Positions 1 through 10,358 are shown, numbered from the stretch's first letter. The stretch is DNA of 64,000 bases from UBA8941 sp963780545 (GCA_963780545.1 CAWACK010000001.1:34579-98578), one strand, 5' to 3'. Program-made: numbers and translations. Notes: generated by a model not told the origin, from the letters alone.

Positions 1-635
1 CGAACTTCATCAGCATACGTGGCCCAGAAATATTCAGTAAATGGGTCGGTGAATCCGAAAAGGCGATACGCGAGACCTTCAGAAAGGCACGCATGGCTGC
101 ACCGAGCATCATATTCTTCGATGAGTTCGACGCACTCGTCCCATCGAGGGGAGGGGGAGGCGACAACCGCGTAACAGAGCGCGTCATAAGTCAGCTCCTA
201 ACCGAGATAGATGGCCTGATGAGCCTACAGAACATCGTAGTTATCGCCGCAACGAATCGCCCAGACATGATCGACCCCGCTATACTCCGCCCCGGGAGGT
301 TTGACAGGCGCGTCTACGTCCCTCCACCCGATAATGAAGCAAGGCTACGCATACTCCAGATAAAAACGAAGGACATGCCTCTCGAGAAGGTCAAGGTTGA
401 GGATCTGGCTAAAAAGATGCAGGGATACAGTGGCGCAGACATCGACTCCATCTGCCGTGAGGCAGCCATCAACGCCCTGCGAAGGGACCCCGAAACGTCA
501 AAGGTCACCGGAGCAGACTTCGATAAGGTCATGGCTGAAATAGTGCCCTCGATTACTCCAGAGATGGAGAAGTGGTATCTGGACACGAACAAACGTATCC
601 GGGACCAGCAAAAGCCTCCGATGGACATTGCATAG
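1..635 (+). CDS. CDC48/VCP-type AAA ATPase, C-terminal part (5' end outside window)
   Basis: This is the last AAA domain of a Cdc48/p97-like unfoldase, which extracts and unfolds proteins and in archaea is thought to feed the proteasome. The reading frame is open from base 3, so the start lies upstream. Visible are the pore-loop region with KWVGESEKAIRE, Walker B IIFFDEFDAL, the second region of homology with the two arginines of ILRPGRFDRR, and the C-terminal helical lid (GYSGADIDSICREAA). The tail is a short charged extension ending in QQKPPMDIA. Conservation is high, so the family is secure. A proteasome beta gene lies in the same window at about 17 kb. Confidence 0.95.
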   Translation, partial: NFISIRGPEIFSKWVGESEKAIRETFRKARMAAPSIIFFDEFDALVPSRGGGGDNRVTERVISQLLTEIDGLMSLQNIVVIAATNRPDMIDPAILRPGRFDRRVYVPPPDNEARLRILQIKTKDMPLEKVKVEDLAKKMQGYSGADIDSICREAAINALRRDPETSKVTGADFDKVMAEIVPSITPEMEKWYLDTNKRIRDQQKPPMDIA

Positions 636-643
636 GTGACTGA

Positions 644-853
644 ATGGACGCTAAACTCATACCTTCAACCGTCGTCGAGGCCCTCGGGAAGGGCGGAGCC
701 CAAGAGTTTGACGAACTCCTTAAGCAGGTGCTGAAGTACCAGAGCGACCTTAATCAGACTGAGTTCAGCAGAATCCTCATGGAGATGGAGGTTCAGGGCT
801 TGGTCAGGGTCACTAAGATGGCTAAAGGTAAGAGACGTATAGAGCTCGTATAG
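644..853 (+). CDS. Small winged-helix-like protein
   Basis: A 69-residue protein with no catalytic motif. The predicted helices (about residues 20-34 and 38-52) followed by VQGLVRVTKMAKGKRRIEL look like a helix-turn-helix with a two-strand wing, the usual archaeal small DNA-binding fold. It starts 8 bases after the AAA ATPase stop, with GGTGA just before the ATG, and ends 12 bases before FEN1, so the three are probably cotranscribed. A role in DNA binding is inferred from fold alone. I do not recognise a named family. Confidence 0.7.
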   Translation: MDAKLIPSTVVEALGKGGAQEFDELLKQVLKYQSDLNQTEFSRILMEMEVQGLVRVTKMAKGKRRIELV

Positions 854-865
854 GAGACCATCGCG

Positions 866-1904
866 TTGGGCGTCCAGTTCGGCGACCTCGTGGAGCCCCG
901 GAAGATTTCTCTCGACGAGCTAAAGGGCAGGTCCGTCGCCTTCGACGGCCATAATATTCTCTACCAGTTCTTAGCAATAATTCGTGGCCAAGCTGGTGAA
1001 CCCCTTAAGGATTCTCAAGGGCACATAACGAGCCACCTGAGTGGCCTCATCTATAGGAACAGTAACCTCATGGAGGCAGGGGTGAGAGTCGTCTACTGCT
1101 TCGACGGCAAGCCCCACGAGTACAAGAGGCAGACTCTCGAGGCGCGCCACGAGGTGCGCATCGAGGCTAAGCAAAAGTATGAGAAAGCGGTGGAGGAGGG
1201 CGACAAGGAGGGGGCTCGTCGCTGGGGGCAGCAGTCGGTCACTGCTTCCACCAACATCGTAGGCGAAGCGAAGAAGCTTCTCACACTCATGGGGATACCC
1301 TGGATACAGGCACCCGGCGAGGGTGAAGCACAGGCAGCTTATATGGCCCTTAAAGGCTCTGTCTGGGCCTCTTCCAGTCAGGACTTCGACTCAATACTCT
1401 TCGGAGCTCCACGTCTTGTCCGCAACCTATCAATCAGCGGCCGCCGAAAGCTCCCTCGGAAAGAATGTATACATCAAGGTCGAGCCCGAGATATACGAGT
1501 ATAACAAACTCTTGGGAGAGTTAGGACTCACCCGAGAGCAGCTAATTGATGTTGGAATTTTGATTGGAACCGATTACAATCCAGATGGAATAAGGGGAAT
1601 AGGCCCAAAAACGGCGATCAAACTAATCAAGAAGCATGGGAACCTTGAAGCTGTCCTCCCAGAGCTTCCAAACAAAGATTTCCCACACCCCATCGAAGAG
1701 ATACGGGCCCTATTTCTCAAGCCAGATGTCACGGATGACTATATGTTGGATTGGGGAAAACCAGACACTGCTGGAATACTCGCCTATCTATGCGGCGAGC
1801 ACAACTTCAGCAGGGAGAAGGTCCTTGCTGCTATCGAGAAGATGAACAAGGGATACTCCTCAGCCACGAAAGGGACTGCGAGACTCGATAAGTGGTTTGG
1901 TTGA
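866..1904 (+). CDS. fen: Flap endonuclease 1 (FEN1), one-base frameshift
   Basis: Structure-specific nuclease that removes 5' flaps during Okazaki-fragment maturation and repair. It starts at TTG with the family N-terminus MGVQFGDLV. The XPG-N region (VAFDGHNILYQF, FDGKPHEYK) is followed by XPG-I (PGEGEAQAAYM, SSSQDFDSILFG), the helix-hairpin-helix region (GIGPKTAIKLIKKHG) and a C-terminal tail ending TARLDKWFG, which is PIP-box-like for PCNA binding. The frame changes at about 1463: LSISGRRKLPRK in the first frame joins NVYIKVEPE in the other if one G is removed. Both halves are fully conserved and FEN1 is normally essential, so an indel in the sequence is more likely than a dead gene. Confidence 0.93.
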
Positions 1905-1938
1905 CACCTTTTTAGGTGATTCACAACACTGTAAGGTA

Positions 1939-3210
1939 ATGGACCTTGACGCCTTTTTCAGGGGCGAAGTGAAGCCTGCCTTAGGATGTACAGAACCAGG
2001 CGCCGTAGCCTTAGCGACATCGACCGCGGCGAAACACATCGGCGGGACAACGAAGATGATCCATCTTCGACTCTCGGCTAACATCTACAAGAATGGCGTA
2101 AATGTCGGCGTTCCAAACACTAACGGCCTAACGGGAAACAACCTCGCCGCTGCTCTAGGGGCGATTGCTGGTGACCCCTCACTGGGCCTTCAGTCCCTCG
2201 CTAACGTCAGATTGAGGGACGTGGAAGAGGCGAGTAGATTAGTAGCATCGGGGGCCGTCACAACCGAGATAGTAGAGGGTGTACCCGAAGTCTACATCGA
2301 AGCGACCCTTAAGGGGGACAAGAATGAAGCGACAGTCGTTATCTCAGGGAGACACGACAACATAGTCGAGATCGTAGCAGATGGCGACGTGATTCTAAAG
2401 AAGACGCAATATCAGGCGTCCCCGGGTCTGTGCGACAGCTACGTCGATGAGCTTCTCAGCAACGACATGGAGGGACTATGGGGGATCGCGGGAGGCTTGA
2501 CTCCGGAGCAGGAAGCACTCATGATTGAGGGGGCGAGGATGAACATGGCCGCAGCCGATGAGGGGGTTAAATCCCTCTGGGGATGCGGCGTGGGGTACTA
2601 CTTAGGACGACTTCTACCTAGCGCGGACCCACTCTGGGAAGTGAAGGTCAAGGCCGGAGCGGCTACCGACTTCAGAATGGGCGGTGGGCCAAACCCAATC
2701 ATGAGCAGCTCAGGGAGCGGTAACCACGGCATCACCGCAGTTGTCCCCGTCGTAGCGGTTGCAAGGAAGCTGGGTAGGTCCGATAGGGAGTTGGCTGAGG
2801 CACTGGCTCTTAGCCACCTAGTAACTCGATACATCAAGGCCTACACGGGCATCATTACACCGACCTGCGGCTGCGCAATCGCAGCCGGCGCCGGCGCCAC
2901 CGCAGCCATCGTTCGTCTCATGGGTGGGACGCCGAGGCAAGCCGAGGTCGCTGTTGCAAGCCTCATCGCATCCGTTATTGGGATGGTTTGCGATGGCGGA
3001 AAAGGCAGCTGCGCCCTAAAGGTATCCACCGCAGCGGGGGAGTCATACATGAGTGCTCTCCTCGCCATGAGCGGAGGCGGTGTCACAGTGACCCAAGGTC
3101 TACTCAAACCCAACCTCAAGAGTATAGCCGAGACCCTGGGCATAATGAGCAGAGAGGGCTTCAAGGACCTTGACCTATTGATCCTCCGTCTGATGCGGAG
3201 CCAAAACTAA
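1939..3210 (+). CDS. L-cysteine desulfidase / UPF0597 (CyuA-like) family protein
   Basis: A 423-residue member of the serine-dehydratase-alpha-like UPF0597 group, which includes the archaeal [4Fe-4S] L-cysteine desulfidase (cysteine to pyruvate, sulfide and ammonia). The signature LGCTEPGAVALA is near residue 20 and conserved cysteines occur in TPTCGCAIAAGAGAT and MVCDGGKGSCALK, consistent with cluster ligation. The start at 1939 is preferred over an in-frame ATG 42 bases upstream inside FEN1: it has AAGGT a few bases before it and gives the family N-terminus DLDAFFRGEVKPALG. The substrate (cysteine or another hydroxy/thiol amino acid) cannot be fixed from sequence. Confidence 0.85.
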   Translation: MDLDAFFRGEVKPALGCTEPGAVALATSTAAKHIGGTTKMIHLRLSANIYKNGVNVGVPNTNGLTGNNLAAALGAIAGDPSLGLQSLANVRLRDVEEASRLVASGAVTTEIVEGVPEVYIEATLKGDKNEATVVISGRHDNIVEIVADGDVILKKTQYQASPGLCDSYVDELLSNDMEGLWGIAGGLTPEQEALMIEGARMNMAAADEGVKSLWGCGVGYYLGRLLPSADPLWEVKVKAGAATDFRMGGGPNPIMSSSGSGNHGITAVVPVVAVARKLGRSDRELAEALALSHLVTRYIKAYTGIITPTCGCAIAAGAGATAAIVRLMGGTPRQAEVAVASLIASVIGMVCDGGKGSCALKVSTAAGESYMSALLAMSGGGVTVTQGLLKPNLKSIAETLGIMSREGFKDLDLLILRLMRSQN

Positions 3211-3358
3211 CATCCGAGATGACTTAATTACACAACAATGAAAATGAGGGTACGTTAATGCGCGCGCCTCGACATCCGCCTCTGTTGAGCGATCCCTTCT
3301 CATGAAATGATTTAACACAACCGGCCACTCCAATAAGATAGTCTTCGAGGGTCATATC

Positions 3359-5088
3359 TTGGAGGAGATAATCGTAGAAGGTGCAGCAGAGGGCTACATC
3401 GAGGTTCTCCACCGATACGGGGTTGACTACATCTTCAGCTCTCCCGGCTCCGAGTTCATACCCGTATGGGAGTTCCTGGCGAAGTATAATGAAGATGGTA
3501 AAAGGCCGTTCTACCTCAACACTAGGCACGAGGGGCTCTCCGTATCGTTAGCAAAGGGCTACTACATGGTGACCGGAAGACCCCAGGTTATCATGGCCCA
3601 CGTTCTCACGGGGATGCTCCATGGAGCTATGGAACTCAAAGCCGCTTACACAGACCAGATACCCCTCATGATCATAGTTGGCCAAACCAGAACGCACGAC
3701 AATGAGGTCTATGGAGGGACACCTGGGCCTCACTATTTATCTTTCACCGAGGTGGGTGGCCAACAGAGGCTTGTCCAACCCTATATGAAGTGGACCGATA
3801 CACCAGAGTCGAACGATAACATCCTTTCCACAATTATTCGGGGGCTCGACATCGCCTCATCAGACATCAAGGGGCCAGTGATGCTCTCACTCTCCAGAGA
3901 GCTTCTCTTTGAAAAAATGGAGAAGATGAGAGTCCCCCATCGGAACCCTAAACCAACGACAACTCAGGCGGACCCAGCGGCACTCACTAAGTTGGCGGAG
4001 ATGCTGGCGAATGCGAAGAACCCCCTGATATTCACTAGGTACATCGGCAGGAACCACGGAGCTGTCGCCTCACTCGTGGAGCTAGCTGAGCTAATTGGAG
4101 CACCAGTCTTCGAGACTCCCGGCTACGCTAACTTCCCCACAAATAATCCACTACATATGGGGCCGAGTATGGAGCGGTATATCCCCGATTCCGACCTCAT
4201 CCTCGTAGTCGACGCCAATGGTTGGCCCCCATGGTACCCGCCGAATAGTATAACCGAAAAGAGCGGTGCGAAGGTAATCTTCCTGGATCTTGACCCACTT
4301 CAAGTGAAGTACCCGATCTATGGTTACCCGGCGGATCTTCTAGTGGAAGCGGATTCGAGCCTCGCCATTCCGGCCCTTACTGAGGAGCTGAAGCGAACAA
4401 GCTTAGATGAGGTTGTGAAGGGAACGGGCGGCGCGGTGGGGTCAGGAGCATAGACGCCTCAGGGAGAATTGGAGGAAGGTTGCCCTATCCGAGAAGAACA
4501 ATTATCCGATCAGTCCCAGATATCTCTGCCACTGTATAGATGAATTAGTGGATGAGAACACGATAGTCGTCAACGAGACGATTAGCCACTCAACAATGAT
4601 CTTCGAGCAAATAGAGAGACACAGGGTTAGGCCGGGTACACAACTCGAGGCCACTGGCCCTATCGCCCACACTGGGTTGGGTCAGGGCCTCGGCGTTGCC
4701 CTTGGAGCAAAATTGGCAGCGCCAGATAAGACCGTAATTGCGTTAGAGGGGGATGGGAGCTTCAACTACAACCCCGTCCAAGCGTGCTTAGGTTTTGCAC
4801 AAGAATACGGAATAGCCTTCCTCACAGTTATCTACGATAACCTCGGTTACGCGGCGATGAAGCACCATCAACACTACTATCCGAAGGGAAATGCAGTAAT
4901 GTCAGGAAGAATCTATGGCGTATACACAAGGCCAAAACCCGATTACGTAAAGATTTCTGAGGCCTTCGATGGATATGCGGAGGAGGTAAAAGATCCATCG
5001 GATGTCAAGACCGCACTCTTAAGAGTCTCTGGAGGAGGTGAAAAAGGGAAATCACGCTCTCCTGGACGTCATTTTACCTAACTGTTGA
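3359..5088 (+). CDS. Thiamine-diphosphate-dependent decarboxylase/synthase-like enzyme, two frameshifts
   Basis: Member of the acetolactate synthase / benzoylformate decarboxylase superfamily. In order: the N-terminal PYR domain (GVDYIFSSPGSEF, with the catalytic Glu in NTRHEGLSVSLAKG), the central domain, and a C-terminal TPP domain with EGDGSFNYNP followed by DNLGYAAM (the GDG...N motif). Frame changes occur at the GGGG run 4438-4441 and near 5025. Read through, the middle continues QEHRRLRENWRK and the end becomes SLEEVKKGNHALLDVILPN with a stop at 5086-5088, the expected family C-terminus. The start is TTG. The 2-oxoacid substrate is unknown. The shifts resemble those in FEN1 and RtcA and probably are sequence errors. 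Confidence 0.85.
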
Positions 5089-5135
5089 GGTTCTTAAATT
5101 TGTATGAACGCTTACGCGGAATTAAACTTCGAGTT

Positions 5136-5214
5136 TGGTGCTCCCGCCGGGATTTGAACCCGGGATCTCGGACTCGAGAGGCCCATATCCTTGACCGGAC
5201 TAGACGACAGGAGC
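5136..5214 (-). tRNA. tRNA-Glu (CTC)
   Basis: Reading the minus strand from 5214, the acceptor GCUCCUG pairs with CGGGAGC. The D-stem GUCU/GGAU, anticodon stem UGGGC/GUCCG with loop CUCUCGA (anticodon CUC) and T-stem CCGGG/CCCGG with loop UUCAAAU are all present. The discriminator A and CCA are encoded (5139 to 5136). There is no intron. Confidence 0.95.
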
Positions 5215-5354
5215 GCGCCAAATAGTCTCTTCGGACATCAATAAAAACGTTAACCCCCCATAAACGAGCCAAATCTAACCGAATAGAATTAATTTCAATG
5301 CTGAACTCTTAATGGCATATAAAAGAGACTCTTTAAAAAAAGGTTGGATGTAAC

Positions 5355-6293
5355 CTAAAAGTCATCTCTAAGCTTCAGTAGCTTAGCGATGTTCGCGTGA
5401 CTGCTTAAAACTGGCTTGATCATCCCCCTCGTCGAGGTGAAGAGGGTCGTGACGCCGGGTCCATGCCCAGCTATGACGCAGTCGCTGTGCGTCACAATTC
5501 CAACAGTGACTGAACCCTTCCGGTATATTCGCCCATAGTTGCTGTCCGCATCCATGATCGCCACAAGGTCACCAAGCCTCAGGTCATCTAAGCCACAATC
5601 CTCAATCGTTTCCGCGCAGAACATCGTTATGTCATAGTCCCCGCTTGCTAGAATGATCCCTCCCAAGGCCAGATCCCATAATGGCTGCCGGGACCTCATG
5701 CGTCACCGGTACCTCCAACACACCCTCAACTATCTGCGGGTCGATGGCGTCGAGGCACTCGGGGCTTAGGTTATAGACCTTTACGTCCGGGAGATCGAGG
5801 AGCTGGAGGCCAACACCGCAAGCCTTAATCTGCACCCTGTCCTCTATGACGAGCTTCTCCATAACCTCTAACGGGAAGTCTACCATGACGTGTTCGATAC
5901 CGCCATGTTTACCAACTACGACTCCTCTCTCCCCCTTAGCGTCACCTTTAACGACGATTGCTTCGTTGCCGATGCAGGCAAGGACGTTCAATGCGTTGCT
6001 TTGACCCCTAGGGAACCTGGGGTCTAAGAACCTGTTCTCCAGGCTGACTCCGGGCTCGAGTGGTCTGCCATCCAGCCACAGGCAAGGTCGCCGACTCGTA
6101 TGTTATAGGTGATGCCGCCGACTCCTGGAAGGATTACGGGTTTCCCGTCGGCGGTGATCTTGTAGATCGAGTCGCCGATGACTGGGCTGACAACCTCACC
6201 GATAACGGATACCTTAACGAGTTTGTCTCTGTTTGTCTTTAGCAATGTTGGTCGTGCATAATTGGAATTCAGGTTGTTTAAAATGCTCCCCAT
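5355..6293 (-). CDS. DUF4438 family protein, two frameshifts
   Basis: Three overlapping minus-strand frames make one protein of about 310 residues that I recognise as DUF4438. Conserved stretches in order are TNRDKLVKVSVIGEVVSPV, LPGVGGITYNIRVGDLACGW, NVLACIGNEAIVVKGDAKG, GKHGGIEHVMVDFP, DRVQIKACGVGLQLLD, VPVTHEVPAAIMGSGLG, SGDYDIT, DDLRLGDLVAIMDAD and SDCVIAGHGPGVTTLFTS. Frames change near 6053 (a missing G before TCGAGCCC restores DHVEPGVS) and near 5660. The function is not established; the conserved Gly/His/Asp pattern suggests an enzyme. The next gene upstream is a divergent tRNA-spanning region, so no operon clue is available. Confidence 0.82.
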
Positions 6294-6446
6294 GAATTAA
6301 TTAATGCTCAAACAAGAAAGTCAAAGGCTTATTGTGTTACGTCTTTGCAGCATTATGATTTCTTCCTATTTTATGACTCAAGGAATCCTATTTTGTGTGC
6401 TAACCCTTGGTTGTGAAGAGAAAAACCTCTAAAAATTAAGGTGGTG

Positions 6447-8087
6447 TTACTCATCCATATCCGGGCCGCCGGGCATACCACCTTTAGGCCCGCCTGGTCC
6501 ACCTGGGCCGCCACTGCTCTGAGCAGCGACAACATCGTCTATCCTCAGGATCATATCGCAGACCTCGATGCCCGATTTGATCGCCTGGAGCTTCACCACG
6601 AGGGGCTCAACGACACCGTCTTTAAGCATGTTTGCGGTACCGCCCTCAAAGACGTTCACACCCATCAGGAAACCGTTTTTCTTCTCGTGTGCTGACTTCA
6701 TTGCCACCATGGTATCGATGGTGTCGAGACCCGCATTCTCCGCCAGCGTCCTCGGGATGACTTCGAGCGCATCAGCGAATGCCTCGATCGCAAGTTGCTC
6801 CCGCCCCCCGACCTGCCGAGCATAAGCCCTAACCTCCTTAGCGATCTCCATCTCGACGGCGCCGCCGCCTGGCACCATCTTCGGCATCTCCGCTACGTCG
6901 CTGATTACATAAAGAGCATCGTTCAGTGCCCTCTCCGCTTCATCTAACATCCGCTCAAGACCAGCGCGTATGAAGATTGCGACCGCTGCTGGGTCTTTGC
7001 ACTCCTGAACGAAGATCATCTTATCTTTCCCTACTTTCTTCTCTTCGACTAGACCACAGCTACCTAGATCGGTTTTCTTTAGATCCTCTAGGTTACTCAC
7101 GATCTTAGCGCCCGTTGCCTTCGCAAGCTTCTCCATGTCGCTCTTCTTAACCCTGCGAGCAGTCATTACACCGGCCTTAGCGAGGTAATGTTGGGCAACG
7201 TCGTCGATCCCCTTCTGAGTCAACAACACGTTTGCGCCGCTCTCGACGACTCTGTCAACCATTTTCTTCAGCATCTCTGACTCCTTGTCGAGGAAGGCTT
7301 TGACGCCGCCGGGGGTCTTGATCCTTACCTCGGCGTCGATCTCGGTCTTCTCGATCTCAAGGGCAGCGTCGATCAAGGCAATTTTAGCGTCCTTCACCTT
7401 CTTAGGCATCCCATCGTGGACCACCTCCTTGTCGACGATGATGCCTTTGACGAGCTCCGTCTCCTCGAGGCTTTTACCCTCCTTCTTGACTATCTGGACA
7501 TTCTCAACGTCTGCAATGACCTTACCATCCCTTTCCTCGATGATCTGCTTCACAGCATCGATGACAATCCCAGACAGGTGGTCACGAGCAGATGCCACAG
7601 CCTTGCTCCTGATGCTAGTGTTCGCTAGTTGCATCAGGGTCTTTCTGTCATTCATGTCAACGTCGATTGCGACTTTTTCGAGTGTCTCGAGTGCCTTATC
7701 AGAGGCCTTCTGATAGCCGGCGATGATTACTGATGGGTGGATGTTCTGATCGAGAAGCTCTCCCGCCTTTTTCAGGAGTTCGCCTGCTAGGACGACGGCA
7801 GTCGTTGTGCCATCGCCGACCTCCTTGTCCTGCGTCTTAGCGATCTCGATCATCATCTTAGCCGATGGATGCTGGACGTCGATTTGGTCGAGTATTGCAG
7901 CGCCGTCGTTGGTGATGGTGATGTCGCCGAGGCTGTCGATGAGCATCTTATCCATGCCCCTCGGTCCCAGCGTCGTTTTGAGGACCTCAGCAATTGTCTC
8001 AGCTGCCATCATATTGTTCTTACGAGCTTCAGATCCGCGACTCCGCTTAGTGTCCTCCTTGAGGATAATGACTGGTCTTCCTCCCAT
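6447..8087 (-). CDS. Thermosome subunit (group II chaperonin)
   Basis: ATP-driven protein-folding chaperonin that forms double rings in the cytosol. From residue 1: GGRPVIILKEDTKRSRG, the nucleotide-binding TTLGPRGMDKMLID and GDITITNDGAAIL, the catalytic GDGTTTAVVLAGELL, the apical domain, VPGGGAVEMEIA, and a Gly/Pro/Met-rich tail (GGPGGPGGPKGGMPGG). The length (about 546) is typical. An in-frame TTG at 8141 would add 18 unconserved residues, but the TATA element at 8152-8159 implies transcription starts near 8127, so ATG 8087 is chosen. Confidence 0.97.
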   Translation of the reverse strand: MGGRPVIILKEDTKRSRGSEARKNNMMAAETIAEVLKTTLGPRGMDKMLIDSLGDITITNDGAAILDQIDVQHPSAKMMIEIAKTQDKEVGDGTTTAVVLAGELLKKAGELLDQNIHPSVIIAGYQKASDKALETLEKVAIDVDMNDRKTLMQLANTSIRSKAVASARDHLSGIVIDAVKQIIEERDGKVIADVENVQIVKKEGKSLEETELVKGIIVDKEVVHDGMPKKVKDAKIALIDAALEIEKTEIDAEVRIKTPGGVKAFLDKESEMLKKMVDRVVESGANVLLTQKGIDDVAQHYLAKAGVMTARRVKKSDMEKLAKATGAKIVSNLEDLKKTDLGSCGLVEEKKVGKDKMIFVQECKDPAAVAIFIRAGLERMLDEAERALNDALYVISDVAEMPKMVPGGGAVEMEIAKEVRAYARQVGGREQLAIEAFADALEVIPRTLAENAGLDTIDTMVAMKSAHEKKNGFLMGVNVFEGGTANMLKDGVVEPLVVKLQAIKSGIEVCDMILRIDDVVAAQSSGGPGGPGGPKGGMPGGPDMDE

Positions 8088-8151
8088 TGTTGTATAAGCC
8101 AAATCGAAAACCTCTAACTTGTATTTTGCTAAGAGAAGCAAATGTGGTCAG

Positions 8152-8159
8152 AATATAAG
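8152..8159 (-). promoter_or_regulatory. TATA box of the thermosome gene
   Basis: The minus strand reads CTTATATT, about 65 bases before the chosen ATG. The expected start of transcription lies about 25 bases downstream, leaving a leader of roughly 40 bases. Confidence 0.55.
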
Positions 8160-8239
8160 TCTTTTCAAACAGCTAAAAATCGATAAAAATTTGCAATGAA
8201 ACCAACAAAGTCGGTGAAAAACTCGTTGAAAAAGGAGGT

Positions 8240-9430
8240 TCACCTTAGGTAGGCTGCCATCAGCTTCATTATCTTTCTCGGGGACCTGGCAACTATCTTT
8301 GCGATTGTCCTCTTCGAATTCTCACCATTTGCTAACGCGAGGATCTCTTCATTTGTGATTATCGTAGATAGAGTATTCAGGTCATCGTCGCTGAACTTAT
8401 CGAGCATTTCGACGATCTTGCGGCTGTCTTTGATCCTCTTTCCCCAGTACTTCTCAAACTTCACCCTGTACTGGTTTAGCCTCTTGGCGGATGTGTCCTC
8501 GCCGACTATGGCCTCAACGGCCTCGGCTCCCGCCATCTTTCCCGCCTCGATACCGCTATGAATACCTGCACCTGTCATAGGGATCAGTTGACCAGCTGCA
8601 TCTCCCACTAGCATCAAGTTATCGTCAACAATTTTATCCAGCATTCCTGATACGGGTGTGACTCCCCCATTTCTCCTGAGAACCTTCGCCTCCTTGAAGC
8701 GGGGATCCGATTCGAGGAATCTCTTCAAGTAATTTATAGCGGGTTCTGTGTGGATGTTCCTGACCCCTAGACCCACATTAGCGGTCTCATTGTTTTTTGG
8801 GAAGACCCAGGCGTAGCCACCTGGGGCATACTTCATTCCTATGTAGAACTCATTAGTTGTTGGGTCATCGAGATGGAGATTACCCAGCTGGTACTGGGCG
8901 CAGGTCACTACGTCTGGGTACCACCTAGCTAGACCCGATGAGCGTCGGACGATCGACCAGTAGCCGTCAGCGCCGATGGTGATTTTAGCCTTGACCTTGA
9001 TCTGCTCACCGCCTCTCTCTGCTATGACCCCAGCGACCTTCCCGTTTTCCCTAAAGATCCCGGTCACCCTAGTGTCAGTAATTAGCTCTGCGCCCGCCTT
9101 AACCGCGTTATCACCGATGGCCTTATCGAAGTATTGCCTGTTCAGTGTATAGCCAACCCAGTCTTCGCTGGTAAGGTCGACGAAGTTTTTATTCGGGGCG
9201 TAGACTCTCGCACGCGTTATCCTTTGTGCTACTAGTGGTGCGATAGGTTCGAGCCCCGCATCCTTTATACCGTTGAGGCTAAGCCCTTCCGCGCAGAAAA
9301 CCGGTGTGCCGATCGAGGGGTGCTCCTCGAGAATAATTGTTCTTGCACCGTTGGCCGCCGCGGCTCTGGCGGCCGACGAGCCCGCGGGCCCCCCGCCCAC
9401 AACTACGACATCGCAGTCAATAAGCCGCAT
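8240..9430 (-). CDS. Geranylgeranyl reductase family flavoprotein
   Basis: A 396-residue FAD enzyme of the digeranylgeranylglycerophospholipid reductase family, which saturates the isoprenoid chains of archaeal membrane lipids. The N-terminus has the dinucleotide-binding motif VVVGGGPAGSSAARAA. The family pattern PVFCAEGLS follows at about residue 43, with YAPGGYAWVFPKN and NVGLGVRN in the substrate domain and VGDAAGQLIPMTGAGIHSG as the second FAD motif. The C-terminus is helical. It lies between histone and thermosome genes on the same strand but with separate spacing. The FAD-domain call is certain; the exact lipid substrate is inferred from family. Confidence 0.9.
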   Translation of the reverse strand: MRLIDCDVVVVGGGPAGSSAARAAAANGARTIILEEHPSIGTPVFCAEGLSLNGIKDAGLEPIAPLVAQRITRARVYAPNKNFVDLTSEDWVGYTLNRQYFDKAIGDNAVKAGAELITDTRVTGIFRENGKVAGVIAERGGEQIKVKAKITIGADGYWSIVRRSSGLARWYPDVVTCAQYQLGNLHLDDPTTNEFYIGMKYAPGGYAWVFPKNNETANVGLGVRNIHTEPAINYLKRFLESDPRFKEAKVLRRNGGVTPVSGMLDKIVDDNLMLVGDAAGQLIPMTGAGIHSGIEAGKMAGAEAVEAIVGEDTSAKRLNQYRVKFEKYWGKRIKDSRKIVEMLDKFSDDDLNTLSTIITNEEILALANGENSKRTIAKIVARSPRKIMKLMAAYLR

Positions 9431-9470
9431 ATTTAGTCAAATAGTCGCCCGCTGCTTTCGTATATTAAGC

Positions 9471-9689
9471 CTACCTCTCCATGACCTTCTGAGCGGCTAT
9501 CTCGATATCTTTCGCCTTGACCGTCTTACGGCCAGCGTGCTTTGCGTAGTCTAACGCTTCCTTCGCCACTTTCACGCCGATCTCTTCCAGCGCTTTACCG
9601 AGGGCGATAGCACTCTCCTCGCTCACTCGATCTGCGCCTGCGCGCTTGATCAGTTTGTGCATCGGAGCAACCTTAATCTCGTCAGTCAA
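9471..9689 (-). CDS. Archaeal histone (HMf-like)
   Basis: A 72-residue single histone fold: VAPMHKLIKRAGADRVSEES (helix 1 and loop), a long central helix (ALGKALEEIGVKVAKEALDYAKHAG) and RKTVKAKDIEIAAQKV for the last helix. It has neither N- nor C-terminal tail, as in methanogen histones. It compacts DNA as dimers and longer stacks. A TATA-like AAATATTTAA lies upstream (about 9724-9733). Confidence 0.95.
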   Translation of the reverse strand: MTDEIKVAPMHKLIKRAGADRVSEESAIALGKALEEIGVKVAKEALDYAKHAGRKTVKAKDIEIAAQKVMER

Positions 9690-10044
9690 CTCAAATCATC
9701 CTTGACTAACTCCAGCTTTCGTTAAATATTTAATGCTTTTCCCCTTTTCTAATAAAAGGGTTATAAAAATGGCTCGCGGTCGATTTATCAGGTTTTTAAG
9801 GCTTTAAAGCGGTAAATGCTTGCAATGTAGCGGGTTATCAATTGGAGGGTGTTTTTTTTCTTATAGGTTAGTGGGAATTACATTAACGGTTTGTGTTTTC
9901 AAAATAGGATCCGAAGTTATTCGCGTGAATTGTGTATTTCTATCTAAGAGTGTAACTGTATTTTCATCTGCAACGGGAGGGTAAACGTTTAAATGAGTGC
10001 CTCCTCCTCATACAGAATCGGCAAATAATCCCGGTGGTATGTAA
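9690..10044. other. Intergenic region between histone and S17e
   Basis: AT-rich, divergent promoter space. It holds the histone TATA-like sequence near 9724-9733 and a TATA-like GTTTAAAT near 9989-9996 facing S17e. No tRNA-like fold or conserved ORF was seen. Confidence 0.5.
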
Positions 10045-10275
10045 GTGGGTAAAGTCAGGACAGAGATGGTAAAGAGGTTAGCGATCGAACTCATCGACAA
10101 ATATCCAAAGAGCTTCAACACCGAATTTGATCAAAATAAAAAATTCCTCACAGAGCTTAACATTGGAGTCTCAAAGAAGATGAGAAATAAGGTCGCAGGG
10201 TATGCCACTAGAGTCGTAAAGTCCGACCTCATGGCAATAGAGGTCGAGGGCGAGATAGAGCCTGAAAGCATCTAA
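10045..10275 (+). CDS. rps17e: Ribosomal protein S17e
   Basis: A 76-residue small-subunit protein of the archaeal/eukaryotic S17e family. The start is GTG and gives the family N-terminus GKVRTEMVKRLAIELIDKYP, followed by FNTEFDQNKKFLTELNIGVSK and a basic NKVAGYATRVV segment. Archaeal S17e proteins are short like this, lacking the eukaryotic extension. It stands alone between divergent neighbours. Confidence 0.95.
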   Translation: MGKVRTEMVKRLAIELIDKYPKSFNTEFDQNKKFLTELNIGVSKKMRNKVAGYATRVVKSDLMAIEVEGEIEPESI

Positions 10276-10358
10276 ACCTATTTCCAACGAATACTTTTCA
10301 AACAATAGTTCTATGTATTAGAAAACAACAACCTTCTAAAATTTGTAGGTTTATGGGT

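Noticed and set aside
866..1904. Programmed frameshifting in FEN1
   Set aside because: No slippery heptamer or downstream structure is evident, and many other genes in the window show similar shifts, so indel errors fit better.
5136..5214. Intron in tRNA-Glu
   Set aside because: All stems close without extra sequence; the anticodon loop has exactly seven bases.
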